A DNA stretch of 64,000 nucleotides from Chryseobacterium echinoideorum (lineage in GTDB: Bacteria > Bacteroidota > Bacteroidia > Flavobacteriales > Weeksellaceae): positions 62,001 through 126,000 of the forward strand of contig NZ_VKNW01000002.1 in assembly GCF_007474535.1 (NCBI RefSeq), written 5' to 3'. The position numbers and the translations under genes are program-made. Under the pieces are notes generated by a model. It saw only the letters and a program-made list of their open reading frames with translations, made no database searches and was not told the DNA's origin. Shown here in pieces: positions 19,625 through 27,776 of this stretch. Position 1 is the stretch's first letter. The number at the start of each line of letters is the position of its first letter.

Positions 19625-20968
19625 TTATAGAACAGACATATAAACAGAATTTTGGCTGTCGGAATTGGCTCCTACTTTATTGAGATTATAAGTGTATTGC
19701 TTTTTACATTCTTCAATCATATCCTGTTTTACAGGATGAGAAACGGCCAGCTTTTCCCCGATAAATGTAATCCAGCCCTGCATATATTCCGCAGCATAAG
19801 ATTTGTAATCTTTAGTAGGAATAATGACACCGTCAATGATATTCTGCAATTCTTCTACTCTTCCCTTAGCTTTTGCAATCAGTTCTTTAATGCTTCCGAT
19901 GCTGTTTCTTACTTCTTCTTTTTGTTTTTCAAAATCAACAATTCTTTCCTGATGGACGAGGATGTTTTTTTGTCTTCTTATTTGTTCATTTTTAATTTTA
20001 TCCTTCTCTTTATGCTCTTTCATTACAAAATCGAATACAAGTCCCCAAATGATATACACGATAAATCCTGCGAAAATAATCCCCCAAAACTGATTTTTAG
20101 TAAAGGCAATAGAAAGATCGAACGGAGCAGAGCTGAATGTTTTGTTTAGTTCGTAAAGTTTTGACTCAATCTCATACGCCAGAATAGCATCAAAAACGAA
20201 TGTAATGATAAAAAGCAGAGCAACTTTTGAATAGTTACCCCAGTTTTTATTCTCTCCAAACATGTGAATTAAATATCCCAACCCCAAAAAAACAAAAGGA
20301 ATTAATGTAACAAAGGCACCTTCCAGCGGACCTTCTTCCCATGCTTTATTGAAAGCCTGAGCATCCAGAACGCTTTGAATAATATTGCCATTGGCATCAA
20401 AGTTTTTGAAAAAAGCAGAGTAAGATGTTGAAATATAAAATGTAAAAAGGTATAAACTGATAGGTAAAAGCAGAAAAAGACCGATCCAGAATTTTGTAGA
20501 AGCCCCTTTCGTGGCTTTCACATTGTATGCTTCCGGATTTCTGGGCAGATCATTAATCTCAAATTTAATAGTTTCAATTATATTCTGCACATTTTTAATA
20601 TCTCCATCAATATGATTGAGTTTTTCTTCTTTATTGTCTAATGAAACAGTTAACCCTTTAATTTCTGTCTCTTTGTTTTTTTGTTCGTTAAGATAAGGTT
20701 CTTTAAGTTTGTTTTGTTTATCGACAAGGTCTTTTTCTTCGTTTTGAAATTTAGAATAAATGGCATCAAGACATATAGAGAGTGCTGTATGGTTGCCGCT
20801 GTTTCTGGAGCTGTCTCTGTAGCCGGATTCGTGGTAGGTACGCTTTCTGCTTTCTTCGCTTGCTTCTTCTGACAATCTTTCCGGCAGCTCTGCCGATGTT
20901 GAATTTTCTTGAGATGGGACGGGCTTTAGCCGAAAAAGATTCTTAATATTGGAGGTCATGGTGTTCAT
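19625..20968 (-). CDS. Four-helix membrane protein flanked by long coiled coils
   Basis: A 447-aa protein. Residues 1-60 are polar and disordered (Ser/Glu/Arg-rich). A coiled coil covers about 70-140. Four transmembrane helices lie near 160-180, 218-237, 248-265 and 294-315. A second coiled coil spans about 318-375 and a soluble tail follows. Both coiled coils should face the cytoplasm. I recognise no named family. It sits 4 bp from the TerB-like gene and 10 bp from the vWA-like gene. It could be the membrane scaffold on which those proteins assemble, though that is inference from context. Confidence 0.75.
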   Translation of the reverse strand: MNTMTSNIKNLFRLKPVPSQENSTSAELPERLSEEASEESRKRTYHESGYRDSSRNSGNHTALSICLDAIYSKFQNEEKDLVDKQNKLKEPYLNEQKNKETEIKGLTVSLDNKEEKLNHIDGDIKNVQNIIETIKFEINDLPRNPEAYNVKATKGASTKFWIGLFLLLPISLYLFTFYISTSYSAFFKNFDANGNIIQSVLDAQAFNKAWEEGPLEGAFVTLIPFVFLGLGYLIHMFGENKNWGNYSKVALLFIITFVFDAILAYEIESKLYELNKTFSSAPFDLSIAFTKNQFWGIIFAGFIVYIIWGLVFDFVMKEHKEKDKIKNEQIRRQKNILVHQERIVDFEKQKEEVRNSIGSIKELIAKAKGRVEELQNIIDGVIIPTKDYKSYAAEYMQGWITFIGEKLAVSHPVKQDMIEECKKQYTYNLNKVGANSDSQNSVYMSVL

Positions 20969-20972
20969 GGGT

Positions 20973-21380
20973 TTAATTATTTAAGTCATTAATAATTTCA
21001 GTTTTTGTTTTTCCGGTTTTTACTGCTTCAATGAAATAATCTACAATGTCATTTATATTTTCTTCCAAAAAACCAAACATAGCAACATATTTCTGTAGGG
21101 CAGAATACTCGTTTGGGCTTACGATTCCATCTGCCCAGATCATCGCAGTAAGATCATATAGATATTCTACTTTTTCATCAAGACTTTCAGGAATTAAATT
21201 TTTGGAATTGATAGGATTAAGGAGAATTTCGTCAAGGTTTTTTTGTGAAATACCTCTTTCTTCTGCAGATTTATAGAGCATTTTCAATTCGAGGGGACTA
21301 AAATCTTCGTCACAAATTGCCATTTGGTATAACCTTAAAAAATGTGCTTTAAGATTTTCTGATATATAAGTTGTTTCCAT
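20973..21380 (-). CDS. TerB-like all-helical protein
   Basis: A 135-aa soluble protein made of two similar helical halves: AICDEDFSPLELKMLYK near the N-terminus and AMIWADGIVSPNEYSALQKY in the second half. This repeated acidic D-x-x-x-S-P-x-E signature, with WADG, is the pattern of TerB-type (tellurite resistance) domains, which bind metal with clustered acidic residues. There is no signal or transmembrane segment. It starts 5 bp after the 120-aa membrane protein gene. Assignment to TerB is by motif and helical pattern, not alignment. Confidence 0.65.
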   Translation of the reverse strand: METTYISENLKAHFLRLYQMAICDEDFSPLELKMLYKSAEERGISQKNLDEILLNPINSKNLIPESLDEKVEYLYDLTAMIWADGIVSPNEYSALQKYVAMFGFLEENINDIVDYFIEAVKTGKTKTEIINDLNN

Positions 21381-21385
21381 AGTTT

Positions 21386-21748
21386 TTATTTTAATATTCT
21401 GTCTCTGGTTCGTAGTTTTTTTTGAGGCTCAATTTCAATGGCTTCAGGCTCTTTTGTCTTTTTTTTCGGTATTAAAGTATAGAAATAATAGAGTAATAAA
21501 AGTCCGACAACGGAATCTATGATAATCCAAAAAGGTTTTAAATAAAAATAGATTGGAAAAATCGGGTTGAAAAGAATAAAGATCAAAACAAAAGTGATCA
21601 GCCAGAAGCTTCTGGTTTTGAATTCATTCACAATAATAACAAATGACATAAATGAAATGATGATCCGAAGAAAAGTATAATAACCAATCGGTAAATCGAC
21701 AATGCCGATAAAACAGCATAATGCAGCGATAATGATGAGGTATTTCAT
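21386..21748 (-). CDS. Small polytopic membrane protein, unknown function
   Basis: A 120-aa protein with four hydrophobic segments in the first 95 residues (YLIIIAALCCFIG, FLRIIISFMSFVIIV, SFWLITFVLIFILF, FWIIIDSVVGLLLLYYFY). A basic tail follows (IPKKKTKEPE), ending in RTRDRILK. It is co-directional with, and tightly packed among, the TerB/vWA operon genes. No family is recognised. Confidence 0.65.
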   Translation of the reverse strand: MKYLIIIAALCCFIGIVDLPIGYYTFLRIIISFMSFVIIVNEFKTRSFWLITFVLIFILFNPIFPIYFYLKPFWIIIDSVVGLLLLYYFYTLIPKKKTKEPEAIEIEPQKKLRTRDRILK

Positions 21749-21787
21749 GGGGGTAGTTTTAAATTTTGCAGGACTTTTATTTTTGAA

Positions 21788-22075
21788 TTATTTGCACCCC
21801 GAACAATACGACCGGTCTACATATTCTTTGCTGTTTCCGGAGTAATAATAGCATCCGCCTCTTGGTCCTACATTTAGAGGATGACCATTATAAGTACAAC
21901 CTTTAGCTCTGGCTGTTGAAGATCTTTTTTTTCTGCTTTTTTTGCTTTTCTTTTTCTTTCTTTTTGAAAAAAAAGACGATTCGGTGGTAGAAGTTGTGTT
22001 GTCTGTTGATGCAAAAATATTTGCAGGTAATAATAAGCCTATACCTAAAAGGCTTGTAAGTAGTAGTTTTTTCAT
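21788..22075 (-). CDS. Small secreted basic protein with PBCV-adaptor-like Cys domain
   Basis: A 95-aa protein. It has a signal peptide (about 1-22, ending NIFAS) and an acidic Ser/Thr linker. Next is a very basic stretch (SKRKKKKSKKSRKKR), then a C-terminal module of about 35 aa with four Cys (KGCTYNGHP, VGPRGGCYYY, EYVDRSYCSGC). The core GPRGG followed by YYY and KEYVD resembles the PBCV-specific basic adaptor domain as I remember it. That match is from memory only. The Lys/Arg stretch suggests binding to nucleic acid or anionic surfaces outside the cytoplasm. It is the sixth gene of the operon. Confidence 0.6.
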   Translation of the reverse strand: MKKLLLTSLLGIGLLLPANIFASTDNTTSTTESSFFSKRKKKKSKKSRKKRSSTARAKGCTYNGHPLNVGPRGGCYYYSGNSKEYVDRSYCSGCK

Positions 22076-22092
22076 GTTAGTAAAATTGATAA

Positions 22093-23364
22093 TTATATAA
22101 AGATTTCATTCATAGATTTTTCTCTCATCGCTTGTACCATTATGTGATCGTTTGCATTTCTATATTGTCTGAGAGAACTGGATAAGCCGATAGAAAAAAT
22201 TTCTGCTTCGTTACGGTTTAAACGTAATAAATAGTTTTTGTTTTGAACTACAAATTCGAAGCTTCCTCCTTGTAAATCATGAGAAATTAATTTATAAAAA
22301 GGAATTTGAAAACTTTTTGCTCCGGCATTGAAAACGATTCTTGAATTTGTTAGAAATAAAGTCCCAGAATATATATGTGTTACATTTTCTTTTACAGGTT
22401 TATAACTTCCTCCCCCGACTCTTGCATTTACTCCTTTCATAACTCTGAAAGAAACACTGGAACTTCTACGGGAATAACCTTTATGAACTAATTTATTTTC
22501 AATTAAATTGGCATTAATGCTCAGAAAACACTGCTCATCTTTGCTTAAAGCTATCGGAGGATTATAAAGAACAGGAAAAATACCATGATCTAAATTCCAT
22601 AATAATTTAGCATGCTGTAAGCTTTTAATCTTTCGCTCAGAAATAAAATTCTTAATATTCTGATGATCAATTTTCAAATTTCTTACTGCCTGTTTTAATT
22701 CCGTTTCTTTTATAGGTGAAAGTCTTTTGTCAGATATTTTTTCTTCCAAAATTTTATTAAATAATGAAAAAGCAATCTTATTTTTTATTACCTCAATTTT
22801 ATCAGGTGGAAATTGAAGAAAAGTAGAAATTTTGATAATTTGCTGGTTTTCAGAATCTGTCAATACATTATCATTATAACATTTTTGGATTAAATTTTTA
22901 ATAGTTTTTTCTGAAATCTTATTTTTTTCAAGAAAAATTTGCTGATCAGATAAATTGAAAAAAGATTTAATTTCATTTAATTTAGAAATTTCATCCTGAG
23001 TGATATTAAAATCTAAAACTGCTGCACATAGAGTGTTATAGTAAATTTTTCTGCCGAGTTTTGTTTTTTGCTTATCACTTAATTGTTTTTTGTATTCTGT
23101 TAAATTTTGCTTGTAAACAGACAAAATGGTATCAGGATTAGAGTAGTTTATATTTTGCAGAATTTTATTGGTTCCATCAATATTAATTTTGAGCATTTTA
23201 GTTCCAACAAAATTGCCAGTTAATGGGACTAATAAAAGTGCCATTATTAACACTATAACTGAAGATACAAAGCTTTGCTCTATAAGTAATCCAAAGAAAA
23301 CAAAGAGAAGTAAAGTGCCAAAAATCCATCTTAAAATTTCTAGAATAAGCAAAAGGGTTTTCAT
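22093..23364 (-). CDS. Membrane-anchored TerB-like protein with C-terminal PH/GRAM-like domain
   Basis: A 423-aa protein. Two N-terminal transmembrane helices lie within residues 3-50. A helical region from about 80 to 270 has repeated acidic turns like those of TerB domains (AVLDFNITQDEISKLNE, CYNDNVLTDSENQQI). A C-terminal beta-rich domain (about 305-410) carries YSGTLFLTNSRIVF and FQIPFYKLISHDL, typical of bacterial PH-like/GRAM modules. Such proteins are thought to sense or tether at the inner membrane. It lies 11 bp after the nuclease gene and 17 bp before the basic secreted protein. The domain calls are by pattern and moderately sure. Confidence 0.65.
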   Translation of the reverse strand: MKTLLLILEILRWIFGTLLLFVFFGLLIEQSFVSSVIVLIMALLLVPLTGNFVGTKMLKINIDGTNKILQNINYSNPDTILSVYKQNLTEYKKQLSDKQKTKLGRKIYYNTLCAAVLDFNITQDEISKLNEIKSFFNLSDQQIFLEKNKISEKTIKNLIQKCYNDNVLTDSENQQIIKISTFLQFPPDKIEVIKNKIAFSLFNKILEEKISDKRLSPIKETELKQAVRNLKIDHQNIKNFISERKIKSLQHAKLLWNLDHGIFPVLYNPPIALSKDEQCFLSINANLIENKLVHKGYSRRSSSVSFRVMKGVNARVGGGSYKPVKENVTHIYSGTLFLTNSRIVFNAGAKSFQIPFYKLISHDLQGGSFEFVVQNKNYLLRLNRNEAEIFSIGLSSSLRQYRNANDHIMVQAMREKSMNEIFI

Positions 23365-23375
23365 GGTTATTAATT

Positions 23376-24446
23376 TTAATTGTAATTTTCCAATGTCTGG
23401 TGAAGCTGATTTCTGTAATTGTAAATCTCATCAAGATCAGTCAGCAAAATTTTTTCTCCGGCATCTTTTCCGTTGTGGAATAGCTCCAGATATTTGTTTG
23501 AAGTATTGTAATGTAAGCGGCAAATCGGTTTTCTGTTATTGTCGTCAAGCAAAATCCCAAAATAGGATAGGGTATCTCTGTAAGCAATTCTGGAGGAAGA
23601 TATTTTCTCTCTCAAAATGGCTTTTACGATCTGAAAACCTTCCAGTTCTTCAGCGGTCGTAACAATTTTAGAATCATTATTGTCATCAATAGGTTGCGAC
23701 GTTTTTGGCTGGTCTTCCCGTTTTTCGATTTGCTCGTTGATGCTTAATGCAGATTTTAACCTGAAGCTTATGGACTCATTAATAGAAATCGTCAAAGCCT
23801 TTTTTGCATATTCTTTAAAAGAAATCATGCGGTTGGCTGTTAAAGGTTTTTCAAAAAAACGGTTAACTAAAAGTTTCACCAATTCGTCAGAAGGATTTTC
23901 TATTTCTTTTTCAAACTCTTTTCTGATGGCTTTAATGTATTTTAAGGCTTCTGCAGAGTCCAGAATATTTTCAAGATTATAGCCTTTTTTGGTAAAATTT
24001 TCAAGAATTTTGATGGAACTGTCTTTTATATCTTCAATATTAATGGTGAAAAAGGGTTTTTCATCCATAATATTCGGTTTCTCAAGATCAGTATAAAAGT
24101 TGTAAATAATTCCGTTGGTAAGGACACCAAATCTTGTCTTGGAAACATGATAATATCTGTGGAGCTGCGAATTGTGCGCATCGGCGCTTTCCTTCCAATG
24201 TTTGCATTCAATGATAAAAATAGGCTCGTCATTATTTCTGATAACATAATCTACCTTTTCGCCTTTTTTTGTTCCGATATCACAAACGTGTTCTGGAACT
24301 ACTTCTGTGGGATTAAAAATATCGTACCCCAAAATCTGTATAAAGGGCATCACAAAAGCATTTTTTGTGGCTTCTTCTGTTCCGATCTGGTCTTTCAAAC
24401 CTACAACTCTCTGATGTAATTGCTCTAATTTAATTTTAAGATCCAT
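23376..24446 (-). CDS. Predicted nuclease with HsdR_N-type (PD-(D/E)xK) domain
   Basis: A 356-aa soluble protein; I take the ATG at 24444-24446 (MDLKIKLEQL). The N-terminal domain has the HsdR_N arrangement: an acidic residue in IGTEEATKNAFVMPF, Asp66 in EKVDYVI, Glu80-x-Lys82 in IIECKHW, and Gln94 in HNSQLHRYY. These are the active-site elements of the restriction-endonuclease fold. No helicase or methylase motors follow; the C-terminal 200 aa are helical, then end in a small beta-rich segment. It is a stand-alone nuclease-like protein in the TerB operon, often labelled type I restriction enzyme R protein. Cleavage activity is inferred. Confidence 0.75.
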   Translation of the reverse strand: MDLKIKLEQLHQRVVGLKDQIGTEEATKNAFVMPFIQILGYDIFNPTEVVPEHVCDIGTKKGEKVDYVIRNNDEPIFIIECKHWKESADAHNSQLHRYYHVSKTRFGVLTNGIIYNFYTDLEKPNIMDEKPFFTINIEDIKDSSIKILENFTKKGYNLENILDSAEALKYIKAIRKEFEKEIENPSDELVKLLVNRFFEKPLTANRMISFKEYAKKALTISINESISFRLKSALSINEQIEKREDQPKTSQPIDDNNDSKIVTTAEELEGFQIVKAILREKISSSRIAYRDTLSYFGILLDDNNRKPICRLHYNTSNKYLELFHNGKDAGEKILLTDLDEIYNYRNQLHQTLENYN

Positions 24447-24456
24447 AGTTTTGGTT

Positions 24457-24789
24457 TTATATGGTTTCGTCAACAGTTTCCGCTGTCGGAGCATTGTTTT
24501 TTACTGATGCAATTCCGGTTTCCATAGCAGATATTGAACTGTAATACTGGCTCTTACCGATGATTTCTCCGTTTCTTGCTTTCAGTACAAAATAATCTTT
24601 GTTGTTAACCGCCATTCGTCTGTCGTATCTGGAGTCGTCCTGCGAATTGTTTTTTACAGATTCTATCCCTTTAAGACAAGATGATTTCTGAGCGTAGCCT
24701 TCACTCATCAAAATGATTTCGCCATTTCCGGCTTTCAAATTAAATTGATACTCGTTGTTTACTCTTTGAGTGATAACAAATTTTCCCAT
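24457..24789 (-). CDS. YegP-like DUF1508 tandem-repeat protein
   Basis: A 110-aa protein made of two copies of the roughly 50-aa DUF1508 module. The first reads YQFNLKAGNGEIILMSEGY and the second YFVLKARNGEIIGKSQYY. Each ends in a helix with GIxSVKNN. The fold is a small beta-beta-alpha dimer-like unit, and the molecular function is unknown. It is the second gene of the operon, 3 bp after the 49-aa gene and 10 bp before the nuclease gene. The family is common, so its presence in this operon is the notable point. Confidence 0.85.
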   Translation of the reverse strand: MGKFVITQRVNNEYQFNLKAGNGEIILMSEGYAQKSSCLKGIESVKNNSQDDSRYDRRMAVNNKDYFVLKARNGEIIGKSQYYSSISAMETGIASVKNNAPTAETVDETI

Positions 24790-24792
24790 AAT

Positions 24793-24942
24793 CTAGTTTT
24801 TGCAGCCGTTTTTATCGCACGTTACTTTTGCACTTGTATTTGTCCAATGATCAGGATGAATATTGGTGTCGGTTCCGCAACCAGTTGTGCCTCCTTTTTG
24901 TCCTTTATGAACAATTTCCGTTGGTGTGTGTTTTACATTCAT
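24793..24942 (-). CDS. 49-aa Cys-containing small protein (first gene of the operon)
   Basis: This short reading frame runs from the ATG at 24940-24942 to a TAG at 24793-24795 and gives 49 aa beginning MNVKHTPTEIVHKGQKGG. It contains three Cys (TGCGTD, VTCDKNGCKN) and several His, so metal or zinc binding is possible. The start lies just downstream of a clear -7 box and an upstream palindrome. The next gene begins 3 bp after its stop, so it is translated as part of the operon. No family is recognised. Confidence 0.65.
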   Translation of the reverse strand: MNVKHTPTEIVHKGQKGGTTGCGTDTNIHPDHWTNTSAKVTCDKNGCKN

Positions 24943-24971
24943 AATGTTTTATTTTTAATTGTTTAATACTC

Positions 24972-25016
24972 CAAAAGTATAACCCTTTGAAAAGCAATGA
25001 TTACGGAAAACCGTAA
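24972..25016 (-). promoter_or_regulatory. Activator-type promoter of the nine-gene operon with palindrome TACGG-AAAA-CCGTA
   Basis: The -7 box TACTTTTG (24979-24972, minus strand) matches TAnnTTTG exactly. No -33 TTG is found at 19-21 bp. A perfect palindrome TTACGG-AAAA-CCGTAA (25001-25016) has its centre 36.5 bp from the downstream edge of the -7 box, about -42 from the expected transcription start. That is the usual place of an activator overlapping the upstream promoter element. The same arrangement recurs before the gene at 28034. Confidence 0.65.
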
Positions 25017-25034
25017 ATAGATGATGTTTAATAA

Positions 25035-25064
25035 AAAAACCTTTCAGAATTCTGAAAGGTTTTT
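25035..25064 (-). terminator. Intrinsic terminator of the LuxR regulator / kinase operon
   Basis: A perfect 30-bp palindrome with arm AAAAACCTTTCAGAA and no free loop on paper (it opens to a small loop in RNA). It ends in a T-run, 20 bp past the stop at 25085. Confidence 0.8.
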
Positions 25065-25084
25065 AGTTATATATGAGAAATAAA

Positions 25085-25747
25085 TTATATAATGCCAATA
25101 TCTTTGCACAAGACAACTAATTCAATGTTGTTTTTGGCACCAAGCTCAAAGCGAAGATCATTCAGTCTTTTTTCTATAGCGCTTTTACTGTCGCGAGTTA
25201 TTTCATTTTCTTTAAAAAATTTTTCAATTTCACTTTGTTTCCACCCTTTTGCAAGAAGCTCAATAAGCGTAACATCATATTCTGTAAAATCAAAAGATGT
25301 ATTTCTTATAGCATTTAAAATTTCCTGCGGAATGACGATTTCTCCTGAGAAAACTCTTTTTATGGTATTTTTAAGATCTTTACCATCATTTCTTCCTTTG
25401 CTTACAAAACCATTAATCTGGTGTATTTTGAAAAGATCATCAATTATTTTTGGTTTTTTTTCTATAGAAAAAGCAATAATTTTTAAATTCGGCTGAATTT
25501 TTCTGACCTCTTCAACTAAATTTTGACCAGAATTTATTTTTTGTTCCAGATGATCTTTATCAAAAGATAAATCTGTAATCAAAAGGTCATAAGAATCTTT
25601 GCTGGCGATTGCTGTTTTTATTTTCTGCAATGCTTCATCACAATAACTCACAAAATCAAAATGCTGAATCTGTAATTCTGTAAGAGTATTGACAACGCCT
25701 AGATTTCTTACTTCGTGATCTTCGGCTATTAGGACTTTTTTAAACAT
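25085..25747 (-). CDS. LuxR/NarL-type response regulator
   Basis: A 220-aa regulator. The receiver domain has the acidic start IAEDHEVRN, a probable phospho-acceptor Asp59 in LLITDLSFDKD, and the Lys position in GFVSKGRND. The C-terminal helix-turn-helix region covers about 150-215 (TEYDVTLIELLAKGWKQSEI, SAIEKRLNDLRFELGAK), a divergent LuxR-type domain. It overlaps the kinase gene by 8 bp, so the pair is translationally coupled. Because palindromic activator-like sites flank this pair on both sides, it is the leading candidate to bind TACGGnnnnCCGTA. That link is inference. Confidence 0.85.
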   Translation of the reverse strand: MFKKVLIAEDHEVRNLGVVNTLTELQIQHFDFVSYCDEALQKIKTAIASKDSYDLLITDLSFDKDHLEQKINSGQNLVEEVRKIQPNLKIIAFSIEKKPKIIDDLFKIHQINGFVSKGRNDGKDLKNTIKRVFSGEIVIPQEILNAIRNTSFDFTEYDVTLIELLAKGWKQSEIEKFFKENEITRDSKSAIEKRLNDLRFELGAKNNIELVVLCKDIGII

Positions 25748-27395
25748 ATTTTTGTATTGGAATGGTTATTCTGATAATTAATCCGCCTGTTGGATTTTTT
25801 TCAAAAGTAATATCTCCTCCAATAGATGCAATACGGTTTTCCGTATTATGTATTCCGGTGCCCTTTTGTTGGTCTAAGTCATGAATGCCGATTCCGTTAT
25901 CAGTATATTTTATTTTTAAATTATCATCGTGTTTTTCAAATTTTACCGAAGCTAATTTTGCCTGGCTATGCTTTTTCATATTAACAAGAATCTCTCTCAA
26001 GATGTAGTAAATTTCAAGCTGTGTGTTGTAAGAAATATTGTCCCAGATATTTTCTTTATATCCCACTGATAAAACCTTTTGTTCATCGGAAGAGTAGGAA
26101 GTGATCATATGAATAAATCGCATTGAAAAATCATTTTCTGCGGTATTTTCATGAGAAATATCTCTAGATTCTTCATACATTTTCTCTATATCATTTAGAA
26201 TTTTCACTTTATTGATTTCGGGATTGTTATCAATATCAATCATCAGATGATAAAGTCCGTTAGCTACAACGTCATGCACTTTTTTGGAGTATTTCAGCTC
26301 TGTGTTTTTTACTTCGAGTTCTTTTTCTTGTTTTAGCCTTATTTGTCTTTTTCTCAAAAAGACAATAACCAGAACGGATAGTGCTAAAGTTCCAAAAAGA
26401 ATTAATATTTTGTTTTCATCTTCAAGTTTCTGAAGTTTTAAATTCTTGTTTTCAGCATCCTTTTGTTCTACATCATATCTTACGATAGCAAATTGACTCT
26501 TATGTTTGTTTCTTGATGTTTGAACATTTTCACTTATGGAATCAAGTTTTTCAAAATTTTGTAAATAATTTTCGGGCTCTAATGAAATTATTCTTTTTAA
26601 TGCAGTTATTTGGTCATCAGGACTATTGTTATGTATTGCTTCTTTCAACATTTTTTTTGCATACTGTAATGATACTTTTTTATCTTTATTAAAATAGTAA
26701 GTAGAAAGTGTTTCATAACTTGAGTTTAGACCCGCTCCGTCTTTAATTTTTTGTCTAATAGCTAATGCCTTGTTAAAATCAGGCAGAGGATTATAATTTT
26801 TTTCATCAAGATACATCGCTTTCGCAAAATTATTTAGCGCTCTTGAATAGTTAATAGCACTATCTGCAAGAATTGCTTTCTTTAAATATATTTTAGCTAA
26901 TTTAATCTTTCCTTGATTTATTAATGCATCTCCAATATTATTATAGCATATATATTTAGCTTCATTATTGTCTGCACTTTGTATAGCTTTTTTATAATAG
27001 ACTATCGCACGATCATAATTTCTAAGACTATTAGACGCATTAGCAATATTGTTATAGTTAGAAGTCAATATTTTTTTTGCAATAATACCTTGTTCAGATT
27101 TAAGGAATTTATTAGTCTCTAATGATGATTCAATTCCTCCAAAAAAATCACCATTATTTGTTTGAATTAATGCCATATTTACTAATGCTCTTGCAGCGCC
27201 AAGTGAATCGTTTTTATCCAAAAAATCATTTTTAGATAAGTTGAAATAATAAAAAGCTGAATTGGTGCTGCCGTTTTTAGAAAACATCCGAGCTTTTTCA
27301 AAATCTCTATTTGTCGGGGGGTCGGATTTAGCAATGTTCTCTTTTTTACAAGAAAACATCAAACACAATGTAATTATTATTAATAGATTTTTCAT
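25740..27395 (-). CDS. TPR-containing sensor histidine kinase with lipoprotein-like signal
   Basis: A 551-aa kinase. The N-terminus (LCLMFSCKKEN, Cys16) looks like a lipobox. Residues about 30-300 are tetratricopeptide repeats in the periplasm (YYFNLSKNDF, NIANASNSLRNYDRAIVYY, INQGKIKLAKIYLKKAI). One transmembrane helix lies near 328-345. A HisKA_3-like dimerisation helix carries His in KKVHDVVANGLYH, and the HATPase follows (ILREILVNMKKHS, DNGIGIHDL, GTGIHNTENRIASIGG). It is encoded with the LuxR-type regulator and precedes it. The TPR sensor suggests detection of a periplasmic protein or peptide, possibly an operon product. Confidence 0.88.
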   Translation of the reverse strand: MKNLLIIITLCLMFSCKKENIAKSDPPTNRDFEKARMFSKNGSTNSAFYYFNLSKNDFLDKNDSLGAARALVNMALIQTNNGDFFGGIESSLETNKFLKSEQGIIAKKILTSNYNNIANASNSLRNYDRAIVYYKKAIQSADNNEAKYICYNNIGDALINQGKIKLAKIYLKKAILADSAINYSRALNNFAKAMYLDEKNYNPLPDFNKALAIRQKIKDGAGLNSSYETLSTYYFNKDKKVSLQYAKKMLKEAIHNNSPDDQITALKRIISLEPENYLQNFEKLDSISENVQTSRNKHKSQFAIVRYDVEQKDAENKNLKLQKLEDENKILILFGTLALSVLVIVFLRKRQIRLKQEKELEVKNTELKYSKKVHDVVANGLYHLMIDIDNNPEINKVKILNDIEKMYEESRDISHENTAENDFSMRFIHMITSYSSDEQKVLSVGYKENIWDNISYNTQLEIYYILREILVNMKKHSQAKLASVKFEKHDDNLKIKYTDNGIGIHDLDQQKGTGIHNTENRIASIGGDITFEKNPTGGLIIRITIPIQKYV

Positions 27396-27424
27396 GGATT
27401 TAGTTTATACAAAGTAAAAAAAAA

Positions 27425-27447
27425 GGACAGATTTATGCAATCTGTCC
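27425..27447 (-). terminator. Intrinsic terminator of the small Gly-rich protein gene
   Basis: GGACAGATT (27425-27433) pairs with AATCTGTCC (27439-27447), loop TATGC. A run of T follows on the minus strand (opposite the A-run at about 27415-27424). Confidence 0.85.
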
Positions 27448-27456
27448 AATATTAAA

Positions 27457-27711
27457 TTATGGAGTTGTATATGGAGGAGGTATTTGTCCTGTATTTCCTC
27501 CAACAGGTCCTCCGTCATCTCCTCCCGTTCCTGTTCCCGGATCAAAGCCCGTTCCCGGGTCATTTTGAGTGGTTACTGTATTTCCATTGTCACAATTTGT
27601 TGTATTTGCGTTATTGTTTCCGAATGCTAAACCCAATAGCATCAATAATAATTGAATCATTTCCTTAAAATTTTGAAGTTGAAATTGTTTTTCTTCCTCT
27701 CGCAGATTCAT
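27457..27711 (-). CDS. Small protein with hydrophobic segment and Gly/Asp-rich tail
   Basis: Choosing the ATG at 27709-27711 gives 84 aa starting MNLREEEKQFQL. An in-frame ATG at 27777 would add 22 residues without clear function. A short hydrophobic helix (MIQLLLMLLGLAFG, about 20-33) is followed by an Asn/Thr-rich stretch and a low-complexity Gly/Asp/Pro tail (DPGTGTGGDDGGPVGG). It lies upstream of the kinase/regulator operon on the same strand with its own terminator. I recognise no family. It might be a small membrane or secreted peptide. Confidence 0.5.
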   Translation of the reverse strand: MNLREEEKQFQLQNFKEMIQLLLMLLGLAFGNNNANTTNCDNGNTVTTQNDPGTGFDPGTGTGGDDGGPVGGNTGQIPPPYTTP

Positions 27712-27776
27712 TGATCTCGAGCTGTACACATAAAATTTCGAAGCGCTTCTTAAATTTTTTGGGAAGTGAGCCATCA

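Noticed and set aside
22206..22224. TTACGGTTTAAACGTAA in the TerB/PH gene as another copy of the regulon palindrome
   Set aside because: Spacing and arms differ from TACGG-N4-CCGTA, and it is in coding sequence away from any promoter.
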